Shown: piece by piece, positions 52,736 through 63,800 of the stretch
How the letters are laid out: each line of letters opens with the position of its first letter
Numbering within the stretch: the first letter of the stretch is position 1
From: JBCCEJ01 sp039030335
GTDB lineage: Bacteria > Pseudomonadota > Gammaproteobacteria > HK1
Assembly: GCA_039030335.1 (NCBI GenBank)
Contig: JBCCEJ010000023.1
Span: forward strand, 4,380 to 68,379
Direction: 5' to 3'
Length of the DNA stretch: 64,000 nucleotides
Made by a program: the position numbers and the translations under genes
The notes under the pieces: generated by a model
The model's database searches: none
What the model was told of the DNA's origin: nothing
The model's input: the letters and a program-made list of their open reading frames with translations, nothing else

Positions 52736-54133
52736 ATGAGCCCGAATCTGGCAGCGCTCGCCTACCTGAGCTCCGGCGTCCTGTTCATCCTCGCACTCCG
52801 CGGGCTCTCGTCACCCGAAACCGCGCGCCGCGGCAACGTGTTCGGCATTGGCGGCATGGCGGTCGCGGTGTTGACCACTCTGGCCGTGTCCGGCGTGACC
52901 GACTCCGCGACGTTGCTGCTGATGCTGGCCGGCGTGGGCACAGGCGGCGGTATCGGTGCGGTCGTTGCGCGTCGCATTCCGATGACCGCCATGCCGCAAC
53001 TGGTGGCCGCGTTTCACAGCCTCGTGGGGCTAGCCGCGGTACTGGTCGCCGCCGCCGCACTTTACGCGCCGGAAGCGTTCGGAATTGGCGCGCGCGGCGC
53101 GGTCCACGCCGCGACCCTGATCGAGATGTCGCTCGGCGCCGCGATCGGCGCTATCACATTCACCGGCTCCATCGTGGCGTTCAGCAAGTTGCAAGGCCTA
53201 GTATCTGGTGCGCCCGTGGTATTTGCGGGCCAGCATATGCTGAACGCATTGCTCGGCCTGACGCTGGTCGCCATGGTCATCTGGCTGTGTCAGACCGAAT
53301 CACATGTGGCGTTCTGGCTGCTGACCATCGTTGCACTGCTAGTGGGCGTACTGCTCATCATTCCGATCGGCGGCGCGGACATGCCGGTCGTCGTGTCGAT
53401 GCTGAACTCGTATTCCGGCTGGGCAGCGGCCGGCATCGGGTTCACGCTCGGGAACACCGCGCTCATCATCACCGGCGCGCTGGTCGGATCGTCCGGCGCG
53501 ATCTTGAGCTACATCATGTGCAAGGCCATGAACCGGTCATTCATGAGCGTGATTCTAGGCGGCTTCGGCGGCGAGCTGGCGGAACCGTCTGCCGCGGAAA
53601 ATGACGCGCGGGCTGTAAAGCAAGGCAGCGCGGATGACGCGGCATTCATCATGAAAAATGCCGACTCGGTGATCATCGTGCCCGGCTACGGCATGGCCGT
53701 CGCGCAGGCCCAGCACGCGTTGAAGGAAATGGCAGACTTGTTGAAGAAAGCCGGCGTCAAGGTCGCCTACGCCATCCATCCCGTGGCTGGACGTATGCCC
53801 GGCCACATGAACGTGTTGCTGGCGGAGGCCAATGTGCCTTACGACGAAGTCCACGAGCTCGAGGACATCAACAGTCAGTTCCCCGTGGCATCGGTTGCGT
53901 TCGTCATCGGCGCCAACGACGTCACGAATCCGGCCGCCAAGACCGATCCGGCGAGCCCTATCTACGGCATGCCGATCCTGGATGTCGAGCGGGCCGGCAC
54001 TGTGCTGTTCATCAAGCGGGGTATGGGATCCGGATACGCGGGAGTCGACAACGTGTTGTTCTTTCGTGACAACACGATGATGCTGTTCGCAGACGCGAAG
54101 AAGATGGTCGAGGATATCGTGAAGGCCATGTAG
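52736..54133 (+). CDS. pntB: NAD(P) transhydrogenase subunit beta
   Basis: 465 residues. About nine helices occupy the first 260 residues (FTGSIVAFSKLQGL, the channel motif, and LNSYSGWAAAGIGFTL). The soluble NADP-binding domain III has VIIVPGYGMAVAQAQHALKEM, HPVAGRMPGHMNVLLAEANVPYD (about 350-375) and GANDVTNPAA. It couples proton entry to hydride transfer from NADH to NADP+. It is the last gene of the pnt operon. Confidence 0.96.
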   Translation: MSPNLAALAYLSSGVLFILALRGLSSPETARRGNVFGIGGMAVAVLTTLAVSGVTDSATLLLMLAGVGTGGGIGAVVARRIPMTAMPQLVAAFHSLVGLAAVLVAAAALYAPEAFGIGARGAVHAATLIEMSLGAAIGAITFTGSIVAFSKLQGLVSGAPVVFAGQHMLNALLGLTLVAMVIWLCQTESHVAFWLLTIVALLVGVLLIIPIGGADMPVVVSMLNSYSGWAAAGIGFTLGNTALIITGALVGSSGAILSYIMCKAMNRSFMSVILGGFGGELAEPSAAENDARAVKQGSADDAAFIMKNADSVIIVPGYGMAVAQAQHALKEMADLLKKAGVKVAYAIHPVAGRMPGHMNVLLAEANVPYDEVHELEDINSQFPVASVAFVIGANDVTNPAAKTDPASPIYGMPILDVERAGTVLFIKRGMGSGYAGVDNVLFFRDNTMMLFADAKKMVEDIVKAM

Positions 54134-54262
54134 CGCTCTTCTGAACCGCGCAAATCATCCAGACCACAACGGGTGGGGCGCGAGTCCGGGCGGGGGCTGG
54201 CCGGCAGCCCCAAAGTGGCGCTATGGTGCGCTGCGCAGGTCAGCCCTTTGCAGGTATGCCCG

Positions 54263-57200
54263 ATGAAACGCCGCTACCGAGTGATCGGACTGGCGATAGT
54301 GCAAATCGCCCTAACCCTCTTACTGGCGTATCTCAGCACCGATCCGCAGACCGTACTGATATGCGGCGCATTGTTGACTGTCGTCAGCGTCTCGGCCGCC
54401 GCGGTACTCGCCCGCAACATCCGCAAGACGCGCCTGCGCGTCGAACAGCGGATGTCGGACTTCGCCGACTCGGCAACCGAATTCCTGTGGGAGACCGACT
54501 CCGACCACCGTTTCAGCTGGTTCTCGCGATCACACGCCGATATGACCGGCATGGACCCTTCCGGTCTCCTCGGCAAGCGGCGGGATGAGGTTCTTCGCAT
54601 CGAGCCGGAACCGGAGAGCTGGAGGAAACATCAGGCACATCTCGAAGCACGCCAGCCCTTTCGCGACTTCGAATACAACAACCTCAATAACTCCGGCGAA
54701 CTTCGCACCTTCCGGGTGAGCGGCAAACCGGTGTTCGGCCGCGGCGGTAAGTTCATGGGCTACCGAGGCACCGGGCGCGACGTTACTGAAGCCGTGCGGG
54801 TCGAACAGGCCCAGGTCCGCCTGAATAGCGCCATTCAGCAGCTACCCGATGCCATCGCATTGTTCGACACGCGGGATCTGCTGGTCTCGTGCAACACGGC
54901 TTACGCGCAGCGGTTCGTCGTCGGCGCAGCCGCGCCTCCCGGCGGCTTTACATTCGAAGGTCTGCTCCGACACGGCATGGCGTCGGTGCTGCAGCTTGGA
55001 GTGGCCGGCGATCTGCACCTCGAAGCGCGGCTACGCCAGCACCGAATCGCGGACGGAACGGTGCAGTCGCTGTTGCTCCGCGATGGCACGAGAGCCGTTG
55101 CTCGCGATTTTCGCACCGCGGACGGCGGCGTCATGGTCGTCATCACCGACGTCACCCAGCTAACTCTGCGCGAGGAGCAGCTGCGAGCCTACGACATGCG
55201 ATTCTGGGACTTCATGGAAACCGCTGTCGACTGGTTCTGGGAAACAGACGCCGACGATCGTTTTACGTTCGTTTCGCCACAGCTCGAACGTGTCGCCGGC
55301 GTGGCGGAAGACGACGTCATCGGCTTGCAGCGCAGCGATTTCGCCGGCCTGGATCCAAATGAACCCGGCATCATTGAGATATCGGACCGCGTCGCACGCC
55401 GGGAGCGATTCACGGATCTGACTTTCAGTCGGCGGCTGCGAACCGGTGAGATTCGATACTTTCGGATCAGCGGCAAGCCGGCCACCAACGAACAGGGAGA
55501 ATTCACCGGCTACCGCGGCACCGGCCGCGACGTCACCGACGTAGAACTCGCAGAGCTGCGCGCGCACAGCGCCGAGCGGCGCCTGGTCGATGCTCTCGAA
55601 TGGAGTAGCGACGGTGTTGCGCTGTACGACGCTGACGACCGACTCGTCATGTACAACTCCGCCTACCGGGACCACTATATCGGTGCTCAGGACACTCCGA
55701 TCACCGGCCGCAAGTTCGTCGACATCATGCGCCTTGGTGTACGGCACGGGTCGATCGCGCAAGACCAGCCGAAGGAAGCCATCTTCGCGCGGCGACAGCG
55801 CGAGCATGCGCTGGCCAATGGCGTTCCACAGCTATACGCAAGGCGCGACGGCGGCTGGATGCAGATTCGCGAGACCCGCACGACCGAGGGCGGGGTACTG
55901 ATGGTGTTGACCGACGTTACCGAGCAACAGCGCATCGACCAGATGCTCCGTGCCATGGTCGCCCCCGACGCGACGGACACCGACAACATTTTGAGTCTGA
56001 CCCTTCGGTCCGTTTGCGCCGCACTCGGCATGCGCATAGGCGTCGTCGCAATGCGCGAGTCCGATGACACGATGATGACACTTTGCGCGATCGATAATGG
56101 CGAAGAGCTCGAACCATTCACCTACGACCTGCACGGCTCGCCGTGCGAACACGCACTGGTGAGCCCTGACCCGGTAGTTTTGACCGAGCGAGCGGCAGCC
56201 CTCTTCCCACAAGACGCGATGCTGGTCGATGGTGGCATCGAAGCGTACGTGGGGACGTCTTTGCACGACCACACTGGTGAAACGGTCGGTCTGTTCGTAC
56301 TGATGCACGATGAGCCGGTCAGGGACACACCCACCATGGAGTCCATTCCACGGCTGGTAGCTGACCGCATCGGTCTCGAGCTCCAGCGCGAGGCGGCGGT
56401 CATGGCACTCCAGGCGAGCGAATCCAACCTCCGCGCAGTATTCGATAACGCGCCGATCCGCATGTGGCTGAAGGATCTCGACGGGCGTTTCCTCAACGTT
56501 TCAGAGAAATGGCTACGCGACCACGACTTGACCGAACGGGAGGTCATCGGTCTGAGCGACCGCGAGGTCCTGGCTGACGTGCACTGGTTGGACGACGCGC
56601 TTGCGATGGACGCAGCCGTGGTCAAGTCGGGGGGCACGATCACCGGGGAGGTTCAGCGCGGCACGCCCGATGCTCCCCAGGATTTTCTGATCCAACGCTT
56701 CCCGGTATTTGACGGAGCCGGGGCACTGCGCGCGCTGGGGACCGCGACGACCGAGGTCACCGCCGTCAAACAGGCCGAGGCGCGGGCCAAATACGCATTC
56801 GAGAGCCTTGAGGCGGCGATCGCATCGATGACCGATGGATTCGCGCTCTACGACAGCGCGCAGACTCTGGTTGTCTGTAATGACAGGCTGAGGATGCTAT
56901 TCCCTGAGGCGCGGCCCTATCTGCTGCCGGGTGCCAGCCGCGCGGATGTGCGCCGCGCAGTCCTCACATCGGCCCGGTTGCGCACGGTCAATGAACAGCG
57001 CCCAGCCGATCTGCCCCCTGATATCGTCACCGGGGGCGGCCAGGGCGACGAGCAGCTGGAAATGCTCGATGGCTCGTGGGTCCAGCTCCGCGAGCATCAG
57101 GCCGAAGACCGGGCGTTGATCGTGGTCGCCACCGACATCACCGAGCGCAAACAAATAGAGTCAATGCGCGAAAGCCGCCAGGAGGAACTCGAACGTGTGG

Positions 57201-57898
57201 TGACCGAACGCACGCGCGATCTGGAGGCGGCGCGCGAAGAGCTCATTCAGGCCGAACGGCTGGCGACCATCGGCCGGCTCGCTGCAACCGTGAGTCACGA
57301 GTTGCGCAACCCACTAGGCACCGCGCGAAACTCTGTCTATCTGCTAAGGCGACGCGTGGAATCCGATAGTCCGCTTCTGCGCCACCTGGATACGGTGGAG
57401 CGCGAAATCAGTCACTGCGATAGCGTTATCAGCAGCCTGCTCGAGAGCACGCGCGTCAAGAGTCCAAACGTGGGTAACCTGATCCTGACCCGGATGCTGG
57501 AGGAATTGCTGCCGGGCATCACGCGTCCCGATGGAGTAGCGGTGGACATCAGTGGCTGTGAGGGCCTCACGGTAGTCGCCGATCAGACACAGCTCCGCCA
57601 GGTTCTGACCAATCTTTTGAGCAACGCCGTACAGGCAAGTCCGCCGGGCAGTGTCGTGCACGTAGCCGGGGAGCGCGCTGGTTCCACCAACCGTTTTTGG
57701 GTCAGCGACCAAGGAGACGGCATTCCGGCCGATAAGTTAGATCGCGTGTTCGAACCGTTCTACACCACCAGGAGCCGTGGCGCGGGATTGGGCCTGTGGA
57801 TTTCCCGCGAACTATTGCGGCGTCACGGCGGAGACTTATCGGTGCACAACAATGCTTCGGGCGGTGCAACATTTGTCGCTGAGTTGCCACTACAATGA
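54263..57898 (+). CDS. Large hybrid-less multi-PAS sensor histidine kinase
   Basis: 1211 residues. Two hydrophobic helices (about 8-52) are followed by alternating sensory domains: PAS 70-180, PAS_7-like 187-300, PAS 316-430, PAS_7-like 440-558, GAF 575-710, PAS 723-838, PAS_7-like 845-963. A coiled coil (965-1000) leads to HisKA with H1012 in TVSHELRNPLGTARN. The HATPase C-terminus has LLSNAVQASPPGS and GAGLGLWISREL. There is no receiver domain; the next gene encodes two. The start ATG 30 codons into the frame begins MKRRYRVIGL. Signals are unknown; the GAF contains the LHGSPCEHAL motif often seen in redox or light-associated GAFs, but no cofactor residue can be assigned. Confidence 0.9.
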   Translation: MKRRYRVIGLAIVQIALTLLLAYLSTDPQTVLICGALLTVVSVSAAAVLARNIRKTRLRVEQRMSDFADSATEFLWETDSDHRFSWFSRSHADMTGMDPSGLLGKRRDEVLRIEPEPESWRKHQAHLEARQPFRDFEYNNLNNSGELRTFRVSGKPVFGRGGKFMGYRGTGRDVTEAVRVEQAQVRLNSAIQQLPDAIALFDTRDLLVSCNTAYAQRFVVGAAAPPGGFTFEGLLRHGMASVLQLGVAGDLHLEARLRQHRIADGTVQSLLLRDGTRAVARDFRTADGGVMVVITDVTQLTLREEQLRAYDMRFWDFMETAVDWFWETDADDRFTFVSPQLERVAGVAEDDVIGLQRSDFAGLDPNEPGIIEISDRVARRERFTDLTFSRRLRTGEIRYFRISGKPATNEQGEFTGYRGTGRDVTDVELAELRAHSAERRLVDALEWSSDGVALYDADDRLVMYNSAYRDHYIGAQDTPITGRKFVDIMRLGVRHGSIAQDQPKEAIFARRQREHALANGVPQLYARRDGGWMQIRETRTTEGGVLMVLTDVTEQQRIDQMLRAMVAPDATDTDNILSLTLRSVCAALGMRIGVVAMRESDDTMMTLCAIDNGEELEPFTYDLHGSPCEHALVSPDPVVLTERAAALFPQDAMLVDGGIEAYVGTSLHDHTGETVGLFVLMHDEPVRDTPTMESIPRLVADRIGLELQREAAVMALQASESNLRAVFDNAPIRMWLKDLDGRFLNVSEKWLRDHDLTEREVIGLSDREVLADVHWLDDALAMDAAVVKSGGTITGEVQRGTPDAPQDFLIQRFPVFDGAGALRALGTATTEVTAVKQAEARAKYAFESLEAAIASMTDGFALYDSAQTLVVCNDRLRMLFPEARPYLLPGASRADVRRAVLTSARLRTVNEQRPADLPPDIVTGGGQGDEQLEMLDGSWVQLREHQAEDRALIVVATDITERKQIESMRESRQEELERVVTERTRDLEAAREELIQAERLATIGRLAATVSHELRNPLGTARNSVYLLRRRVESDSPLLRHLDTVEREISHCDSVISSLLESTRVKSPNVGNLILTRMLEELLPGITRPDGVAVDISGCEGLTVVADQTQLRQVLTNLLSNAVQASPPGSVVHVAGERAGSTNRFWVSDQGDGIPADKLDRVFEPFYTTRSRGAGLGLWISRELLRRHGGDLSVHNNASGGATFVAELPLQ

Positions 57899-57945
57899 CA
57901 GTTTGGATCGACCGCTCGACCGAGCGGTAGAGGAGACCGGCTGCA

Positions 57946-58701
57946 ATGACAACCCGGGTACTGGTTGCCGATGACGATGAGGGCATGCGCGAAACCCTGG
58001 CGGAAATCCTTACCGAGGAGGGCCACGAGGTCGCGACGGCCAGCGATGCTGAAGAGGCCCTGGCGCTTTGCCGGGTGAACCGCTTCGATGTCGTACTCCT
58101 CGACCAGCGGATGCCGGGCCGCAGCGGCTTCGAGGTACTCGACGATCTCCGCGAAAGTTCGCCGGCGACCCGTATCATCATGATGAGCGCTTACGCAGTG
58201 GATGAACTGAAACGCAATGCACTGACGCGCGGCGTCATGGCGTTCGTCGATAAGCCGCTGAATCTGGAGATGATGCTCGACCTGGTCCGCGACGCAGGCC
58301 GGGCGGCAGTGCTGGTCATCACCGCTGACGTAGCGACCGACGCGCTGGTCATGCTGTTGCGGCAGCGCGGCTATCGCGTGAGGAGCGCGGCGACCGCGCA
58401 GGAAGGCATGCGCCTCGCTGCTCAGATCGCATTTCGCATCGTGATCATCGACTGTGAACTGTCATCCAGCAACGGACTCGAAACCTACCTGGAGCTGAAG
58501 GCGATATTGCCGTCTTTCGACGCCATCATGCTGACGCGCGACAGCGAATCCGACCACGCCATCGCGCGCGAGGCTGTACGACGTACGGCCTACACCTATG
58601 TCGACAAACCCGATGCCGAAACCCGAATCCCGGAACTTCTGGGCCAGCTCGTCGGGCAGCAGGCATCCGGTTCCCAGCGAATGAAACCCAACCCAGACTG
58701 A
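57946..58701 (+). CDS. Double-receiver response regulator
   Basis: 251 residues with two REC domains and no output domain. The first is intact: VLVADDDEGM, D53 in VVLLDQRMPGRSG, MSAYAV and AFVDKPLN. The second (about 118-240) keeps the aspartate in IVIIDCELSSSNG and a lysine in YTYVDKPDA, but its acidic pair is reduced to ITADVATD, so phosphorylation there may be altered. It lies 47 bases after the multi-PAS kinase and 13 before the GGDEF-EAL protein, pointing to a phosphorelay that controls c-di-GMP. Confidence 0.9.
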   Translation: MTTRVLVADDDEGMRETLAEILTEEGHEVATASDAEEALALCRVNRFDVVLLDQRMPGRSGFEVLDDLRESSPATRIIMMSAYAVDELKRNALTRGVMAFVDKPLNLEMMLDLVRDAGRAAVLVITADVATDALVMLLRQRGYRVRSAATAQEGMRLAAQIAFRIVIIDCELSSSNGLETYLELKAILPSFDAIMLTRDSESDHAIAREAVRRTAYTYVDKPDAETRIPELLGQLVGQQASGSQRMKPNPD

Positions 58702-58714
58702 AGGTCGTCCTCAA

Positions 58715-60814
58715 ATGTCCTCGGTGCCCAGTTCAGACGACGACCTCAGTCAAGCCGGAAGCCGCGGCGACCAGACAATGGTCCGGGTATTACTGGTCGA
58801 AGACGATCTCGACCACGCCGAGACAGTCGCCGAGATGTTGTTGTGGGACGACTTCGCCACCAGCATCTACGGCAATGGGGGCGAGGCGCTGGACGCGGTC
58901 ACGCACGAGACTTTCGGCGTCGCGATCGTCGACCTGAGCCTTCCCGACTACTACGGAACCGAGTTCATCGCTGCGCTGACGGCTCGCGACCCACGCATCC
59001 GGATCATCATAAACACCGGAAATTCCACGCACGACGCGGCTGTCGACGCATTGAATCTGGGCGCCTTCGGGTATCTGCACAAAGGCGGCGACCCCGAGGA
59101 GATGGTCCGGACCGTACGTCGCGCGGCGAATGCCTACATCGGTGCAGCGCTGCGGGAAAGCGAAAACATGTTCAAGGCCGTGTTCGAGCGGTCTGGGATC
59201 GGTATCGCGCTCATCGACAACGGTGGGCAAATCATCAACAGCAACCCGGCGCTGCAGCGCATGCTCGGCCGCGACGCCGGCGAGCTGAACTCACTGGCGC
59301 ACACCGAGCTCCTGCACGTCGATGACGTGGAGGAAGACTCGCGCAAGATGAGCGCGCTGAACGGTGGCGACATCGGACACTACACCGTCGAGCAGCGTCT
59401 GCTGCGGCGCGATGGGACGGCCAAATGGGCGAGCGTGGTAGTGACCGCCGTGCACGATGCGCACGACGACATTCTGTTCCGCGTTGCGATGGTGGAGGAC
59501 ATCACCGAGAAGAAACGGATGTCCGAGGAGTTGAGTTATCAGGCGCGCCACGATCCGCTTACCGGCCTCGTCAACCGACGCGCATTCGAGGACCGTCTTT
59601 CGCGGGTTCTGGCCACCGCGGACACAGAAGGCAGTACCCACGCGCTTTGCTACCTCGACCTGGACCAGTTCAAGGTCATCAACGACACGTGCGGGCATGC
59701 GGCTGGCGATGAACTCCTGCGGCAACTCGGCGTAATGCTGCCAACCCACGTGCGTACCAGAGATACACTGGCGCGACTGGGCGGAGACGAGTTCGGCATC
59801 CTGATGGAGCATTGCCCGTTGCCACAGGCCGAGCGGGTGGCTGGCGCGATTCACACGAGCTTCGAAGAATTTCGGTTCTTCTGGGACGAAAAGTCGTTCA
59901 CGGTCGGAGTGAGTATCGGCCTGGTGCCCATACACGGCCCGGATATGACCGTGGCCGATGTTCTAAGTGCCGCCGACTCGGCGTGTTACGCAGCCAAGGA
60001 GAGTGGCCGCAACCGCCTGCACGTCTACCGTCAGGACGATCACGAACTGCAGCGGCGTCACACCGAGATGCAGTGGTTCACTCGCATAGGGCGCGCGCTG
60101 GACGAAGATCACTTCGAATTGCACTACCAGAGCATCATCCCAGTAGACGACACGGATTCTGACCTCGAGCACTACGAGATTCTTCTGCGGCTGCGCGAAG
60201 AGGACGGTAACCGGATTCTACCGGGCGCATTCCTGCAAGCCGCGGAGCGTTACGGCTTCGCCGCAAGAATCGATCGTTGGGTCATCGACAAGTCGTTGGC
60301 CTGGCTCGCGGATGACCGGTCTCGCCTGGACCGTCTGGGGCTCTGCGCGATCAATTTGTCAGGGCAATCTCTGGGTGACGCCGGGCTGCTCAGCTACATA
60401 CTGGAACGCTTGCAATTCTATGCCATGCCAGGCGACCGGCTGTGTCTCGAGATCACAGAAACGGCGATGATCGCGAATCTGCCGCAGGCACAGCAACTCA
60501 TCAGCACACTACGCCAGGAGGGCATCCGGTTTGCGCTTGATGACTTCGGCAGCGGGTTTGCATCGTTTGCCTATCTCAAGAATCTCGCCGTCGACTTCGT
60601 GAAGATCGACGGCATCTTCGTGCGCGATATCGAACACGATGAGATAGACCGGGCGATGGTAAGGTCTATCAACCAAATCGGGCAGGTGCTCGGGATGCAG
60701 ACGATCGCCGAGTTCGTCGAGAACGAGCGTATCCTCGCGGAACTCGGTCAGATCGGTGTCGACTTCGCACAGGGCTACGGTATTCATCGGCCGCAGCCGC
60801 TAATGGATCTCTGA
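58715..60814 (+). CDS. REC-PAS-GGDEF-EAL cyclic-di-GMP protein
   Basis: 699 residues. REC (about 22-140, phospho-acceptor D73 in VAIVDLSLPDYYG), PAS (about 150-275, FKAVFERSGIGIALIDNGG) and GGDEF (about 280-445, with intact active site LGGDEFG near 355 and LDLDQFKVINDTCGHAAGD). EAL follows (about 455-690), where the signature is EILLRL, and DDFGSGFASFAYLKNLAVDFVKIDG retains the metal-binding residues. Both domains look catalytically competent; EIL in place of EAL may lower hydrolysis. It is the output of the local phosphorelay. Confidence 0.93.
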   Translation: MSSVPSSDDDLSQAGSRGDQTMVRVLLVEDDLDHAETVAEMLLWDDFATSIYGNGGEALDAVTHETFGVAIVDLSLPDYYGTEFIAALTARDPRIRIIINTGNSTHDAAVDALNLGAFGYLHKGGDPEEMVRTVRRAANAYIGAALRESENMFKAVFERSGIGIALIDNGGQIINSNPALQRMLGRDAGELNSLAHTELLHVDDVEEDSRKMSALNGGDIGHYTVEQRLLRRDGTAKWASVVVTAVHDAHDDILFRVAMVEDITEKKRMSEELSYQARHDPLTGLVNRRAFEDRLSRVLATADTEGSTHALCYLDLDQFKVINDTCGHAAGDELLRQLGVMLPTHVRTRDTLARLGGDEFGILMEHCPLPQAERVAGAIHTSFEEFRFFWDEKSFTVGVSIGLVPIHGPDMTVADVLSAADSACYAAKESGRNRLHVYRQDDHELQRRHTEMQWFTRIGRALDEDHFELHYQSIIPVDDTDSDLEHYEILLRLREEDGNRILPGAFLQAAERYGFAARIDRWVIDKSLAWLADDRSRLDRLGLCAINLSGQSLGDAGLLSYILERLQFYAMPGDRLCLEITETAMIANLPQAQQLISTLRQEGIRFALDDFGSGFASFAYLKNLAVDFVKIDGIFVRDIEHDEIDRAMVRSINQIGQVLGMQTIAEFVENERILAELGQIGVDFAQGYGIHRPQPLMDL

Positions 60815-60878
60815 CCCGGCGCACATGTGAGGACCCGCGCCTACCCGGCCGGAGCCAGCGTGTGCTCGAAGACGCCAT

Positions 60879-63800
60879 CTAATGAAAATCCCGGGACCGG
60901 GAAGCCAGGCGTCCCAGCCATGGGCTGTAGTCTTCCAAGCGACCGGCAACCAGGTGCACGACCTTCTCGTCGCGTTCTATCGTGCCCTGAACCAGCAACA
61001 GTCTGGAGGCCACCACGAGTCTGCGCTGACGCTCAACGACCCACGGCCAAACCACGACGTTGACGAAGCCGCTCTCATCCTCGAGCGTCATGAAGATAAC
61101 GCCGCTGGCAGTAGCAGGCCGCTGCCTGTTAACGACCAGGCCGGCGGCCCGGACGAACCGGCCGTGCGGCAATCGATCGAGCTCAACCGCGCGCCGTGTG
61201 CGCAGACTCGCAAAGCGCGGACGCAATAACGCCATGGGGTGGCGCCCCAGCGTCAAACCGACATGGGCATAGTCCGCAACCAGATCTTCCGCCTCCGCCG
61301 GTGCCTGCAAATCCGGTTGGTGTTCACTGAATGAAGCTTCTTCCAGCAGTCCGGGCAACCGCTCCATACCCAGAATCTGCCAGGCCGCCAGACGACGGTG
61401 CCCGGCCCAATGAGCCAACGCGCCCGCGCCTGCCAGAGCTTTGAGTTCCTTGCGACTGAATACGCGGAGCGCATCGTCCATCGGTACGCAGGCGATACGG
61501 CGCCCAACAAACTCACGCACGTGGTCCTCGCGTAAGCCTTTGACCAGACGCATACCCAGACGCAATGCCGGCTTGCCATGTGCATCAGGTTCCAGCGTGC
61601 TGTCCCATTCACTTACAAAAACGTCAACCGGCTCTACGCAGACCTGATGCCGGCGCAAATCCTGCACCAGCTGCGAAGGGGCGTAGAACCCCATCGGCTG
61701 ACTGTTCAGTAAGGCACAGGTGAAGACAGCTGGTTCGTGGCATTTCAGCCAGCAGGACACATATACCAGCAGCGCGAAGCTGGCCGAATGCGACTCTGGA
61801 AAACCATATTCGCCAAATCCCTTGATCTGATTGAACACCTGACGCGCAAAACCCTCTTCATAACCGCGTTCCCGCATCCCTTCGACGAGACGCTGCTCGA
61901 ACGGCCCCAACCCACCACGGCGACGCCATGCCGCCATCGCGCGCCGTAGCTGATCCGCCTCACCTGGCGTGAATCCGGCCGCCACCACGGCCAGCTGCAT
62001 GACCTGCTCCTGAAAAATCGGAATCCCGAGCGTACGTTCCAGAACTGAACGAACTGCTTCGGACGGATAGGTAACCGGCTCTGTGCCCTGACGGCGGCGC
62101 AGATAGGGGTGCACCATACCGCCCTGGATCGGACCAGGCCGAACGATCGCCACTTCGATCACCAGGTCATAGAAATGACGCGGCTTCAGGCGCGGCAACA
62201 TGGCCATCTGCGCGCGCGATTCGATCTGAAATACACCCACCGTATCGGCCGCGCAGATCATGTCGTACACGACCGGATCCTCAGGAGGCACGCTGGCCAT
62301 ATCGAGGTGGCGGCCGTAAAACGAGCGGATCAGGTCGAACGAACGACGTATGGCGCTCAGCATACCGAGCGCCAGTACGTCGACTTTCAACAGGCCAAGC
62401 GCCTCCAGGTCATCTTTATCCCACTGGATGACCGTTCGCGCAGGCATTGCGGCGTTTTCTATGGGTACCAGTTCGCAAAGCTGGTCGCGGGCGATGACAA
62501 ACCCACCCACGTGCTGCGACAGATGACGCGGGAAACCGATGACGACATCCAATATGGCGACCAGTTGCCGAATCGCGAGGCTGTCGGGATCAACACCCGC
62601 TTCGTCCATACGCTCAGCGAGTGCCCGGTGTCCGTCCCACCAGGCGAGTGAACGTGCCAGCCGGTCGACCTGATCGAGCCCGAGCCCCAGCGCCTTACCG
62701 ACATCACGCACGGCGCTGCGCGGGCGATAACAAACCACGGTGGCCGCCAGCGCCGCACGTTGGCGACCATAGCGCTGGTAGATGTATTGGATCACTTCCT
62801 CGCGCCGGTCGTGTTCGAAATCCACATCGATATCTGGTGGTTCGTTACGCTCCCGCGAGATGAAGCGCTCGAACAGCATGCTCATGCGCGCCGGATCGAC
62901 CTGTGTGATCCCAAGACAGAAGCACACCGCGGAATTGGCCGCTGAACCACGCCCCTGACACAGGATGCCGCGCCGCCTGGCAAACCGTACGACGTCGTGC
63001 ACCGTCAGAAAAAACGGTTCATAGCGCAGCTCTGTGATGAGCGCCAGCTCGTGCTCCACCTGCTGACGCACGGCCCGGGGAGCGCCATCGGGCCAACGTT
63101 CTCCCATACCTTTGATCGTGAGCTGGCGTAGCCATGCGGCAGGCGTCATGCCGGACGGCGCCACTTCGCGAGGATACTCATAACGCAGTTCGTGCAATGA
63201 AAACGAGCACCGCCTCGCCACTGCCAGCGCATTTCGCAACAGCTCTTCGGGATACAAAGCCGCCAGTGAATCACGTGAGCGTAGATGACGTTCCGCGTTC
63301 GGCAGACGTTGAAACCCGAGTTCCGCCACCGTGGTGCCATGGTCAACCGCCGTCAGCACGTCGTGCACGGCCCGTCGTGAAGGAATGTGCATACACACAT
63401 CACCCACACCGACCACGCCAGTGCCGAGATCCCTCGCCAATGCTCTCGCCTGACTCAATCGCAGCGCATCATCGGCGCACCGCAGCAAAGCCACGGCAAC
63501 CCAGAGACTGTCGGGAAAGCAGCTTGCCAGCCAGTGAGCATCCGCAACTTCAGGCGAGGCGCCGGGCAACCACAGTGCGAGGCATCCAGACGCCTGCGCC
63601 AGCATACCGCGCGTCAGTCTGTACCTACCCTTGGGCGCGTCTCGCCGGGCTGCGCTGATCACGGCCGAGAGATTCCCGTAGCTCGCTCGGTCAGTTGCCA
63701 ATAGAACGACATGCAGACCGTCATCGCAGCGCAGTTGCGTGCCGATCAGCAGTTTGATGTCGTGCTCCAGTGCTGCGGTGTGTGCCCTCACGACGCCAGC

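Noticed and set aside
52240..53604. 454-residue frame overlapping pntAB and pntB
   Set aside because: It is an out-of-frame Arg-rich shadow of two well-supported genes.
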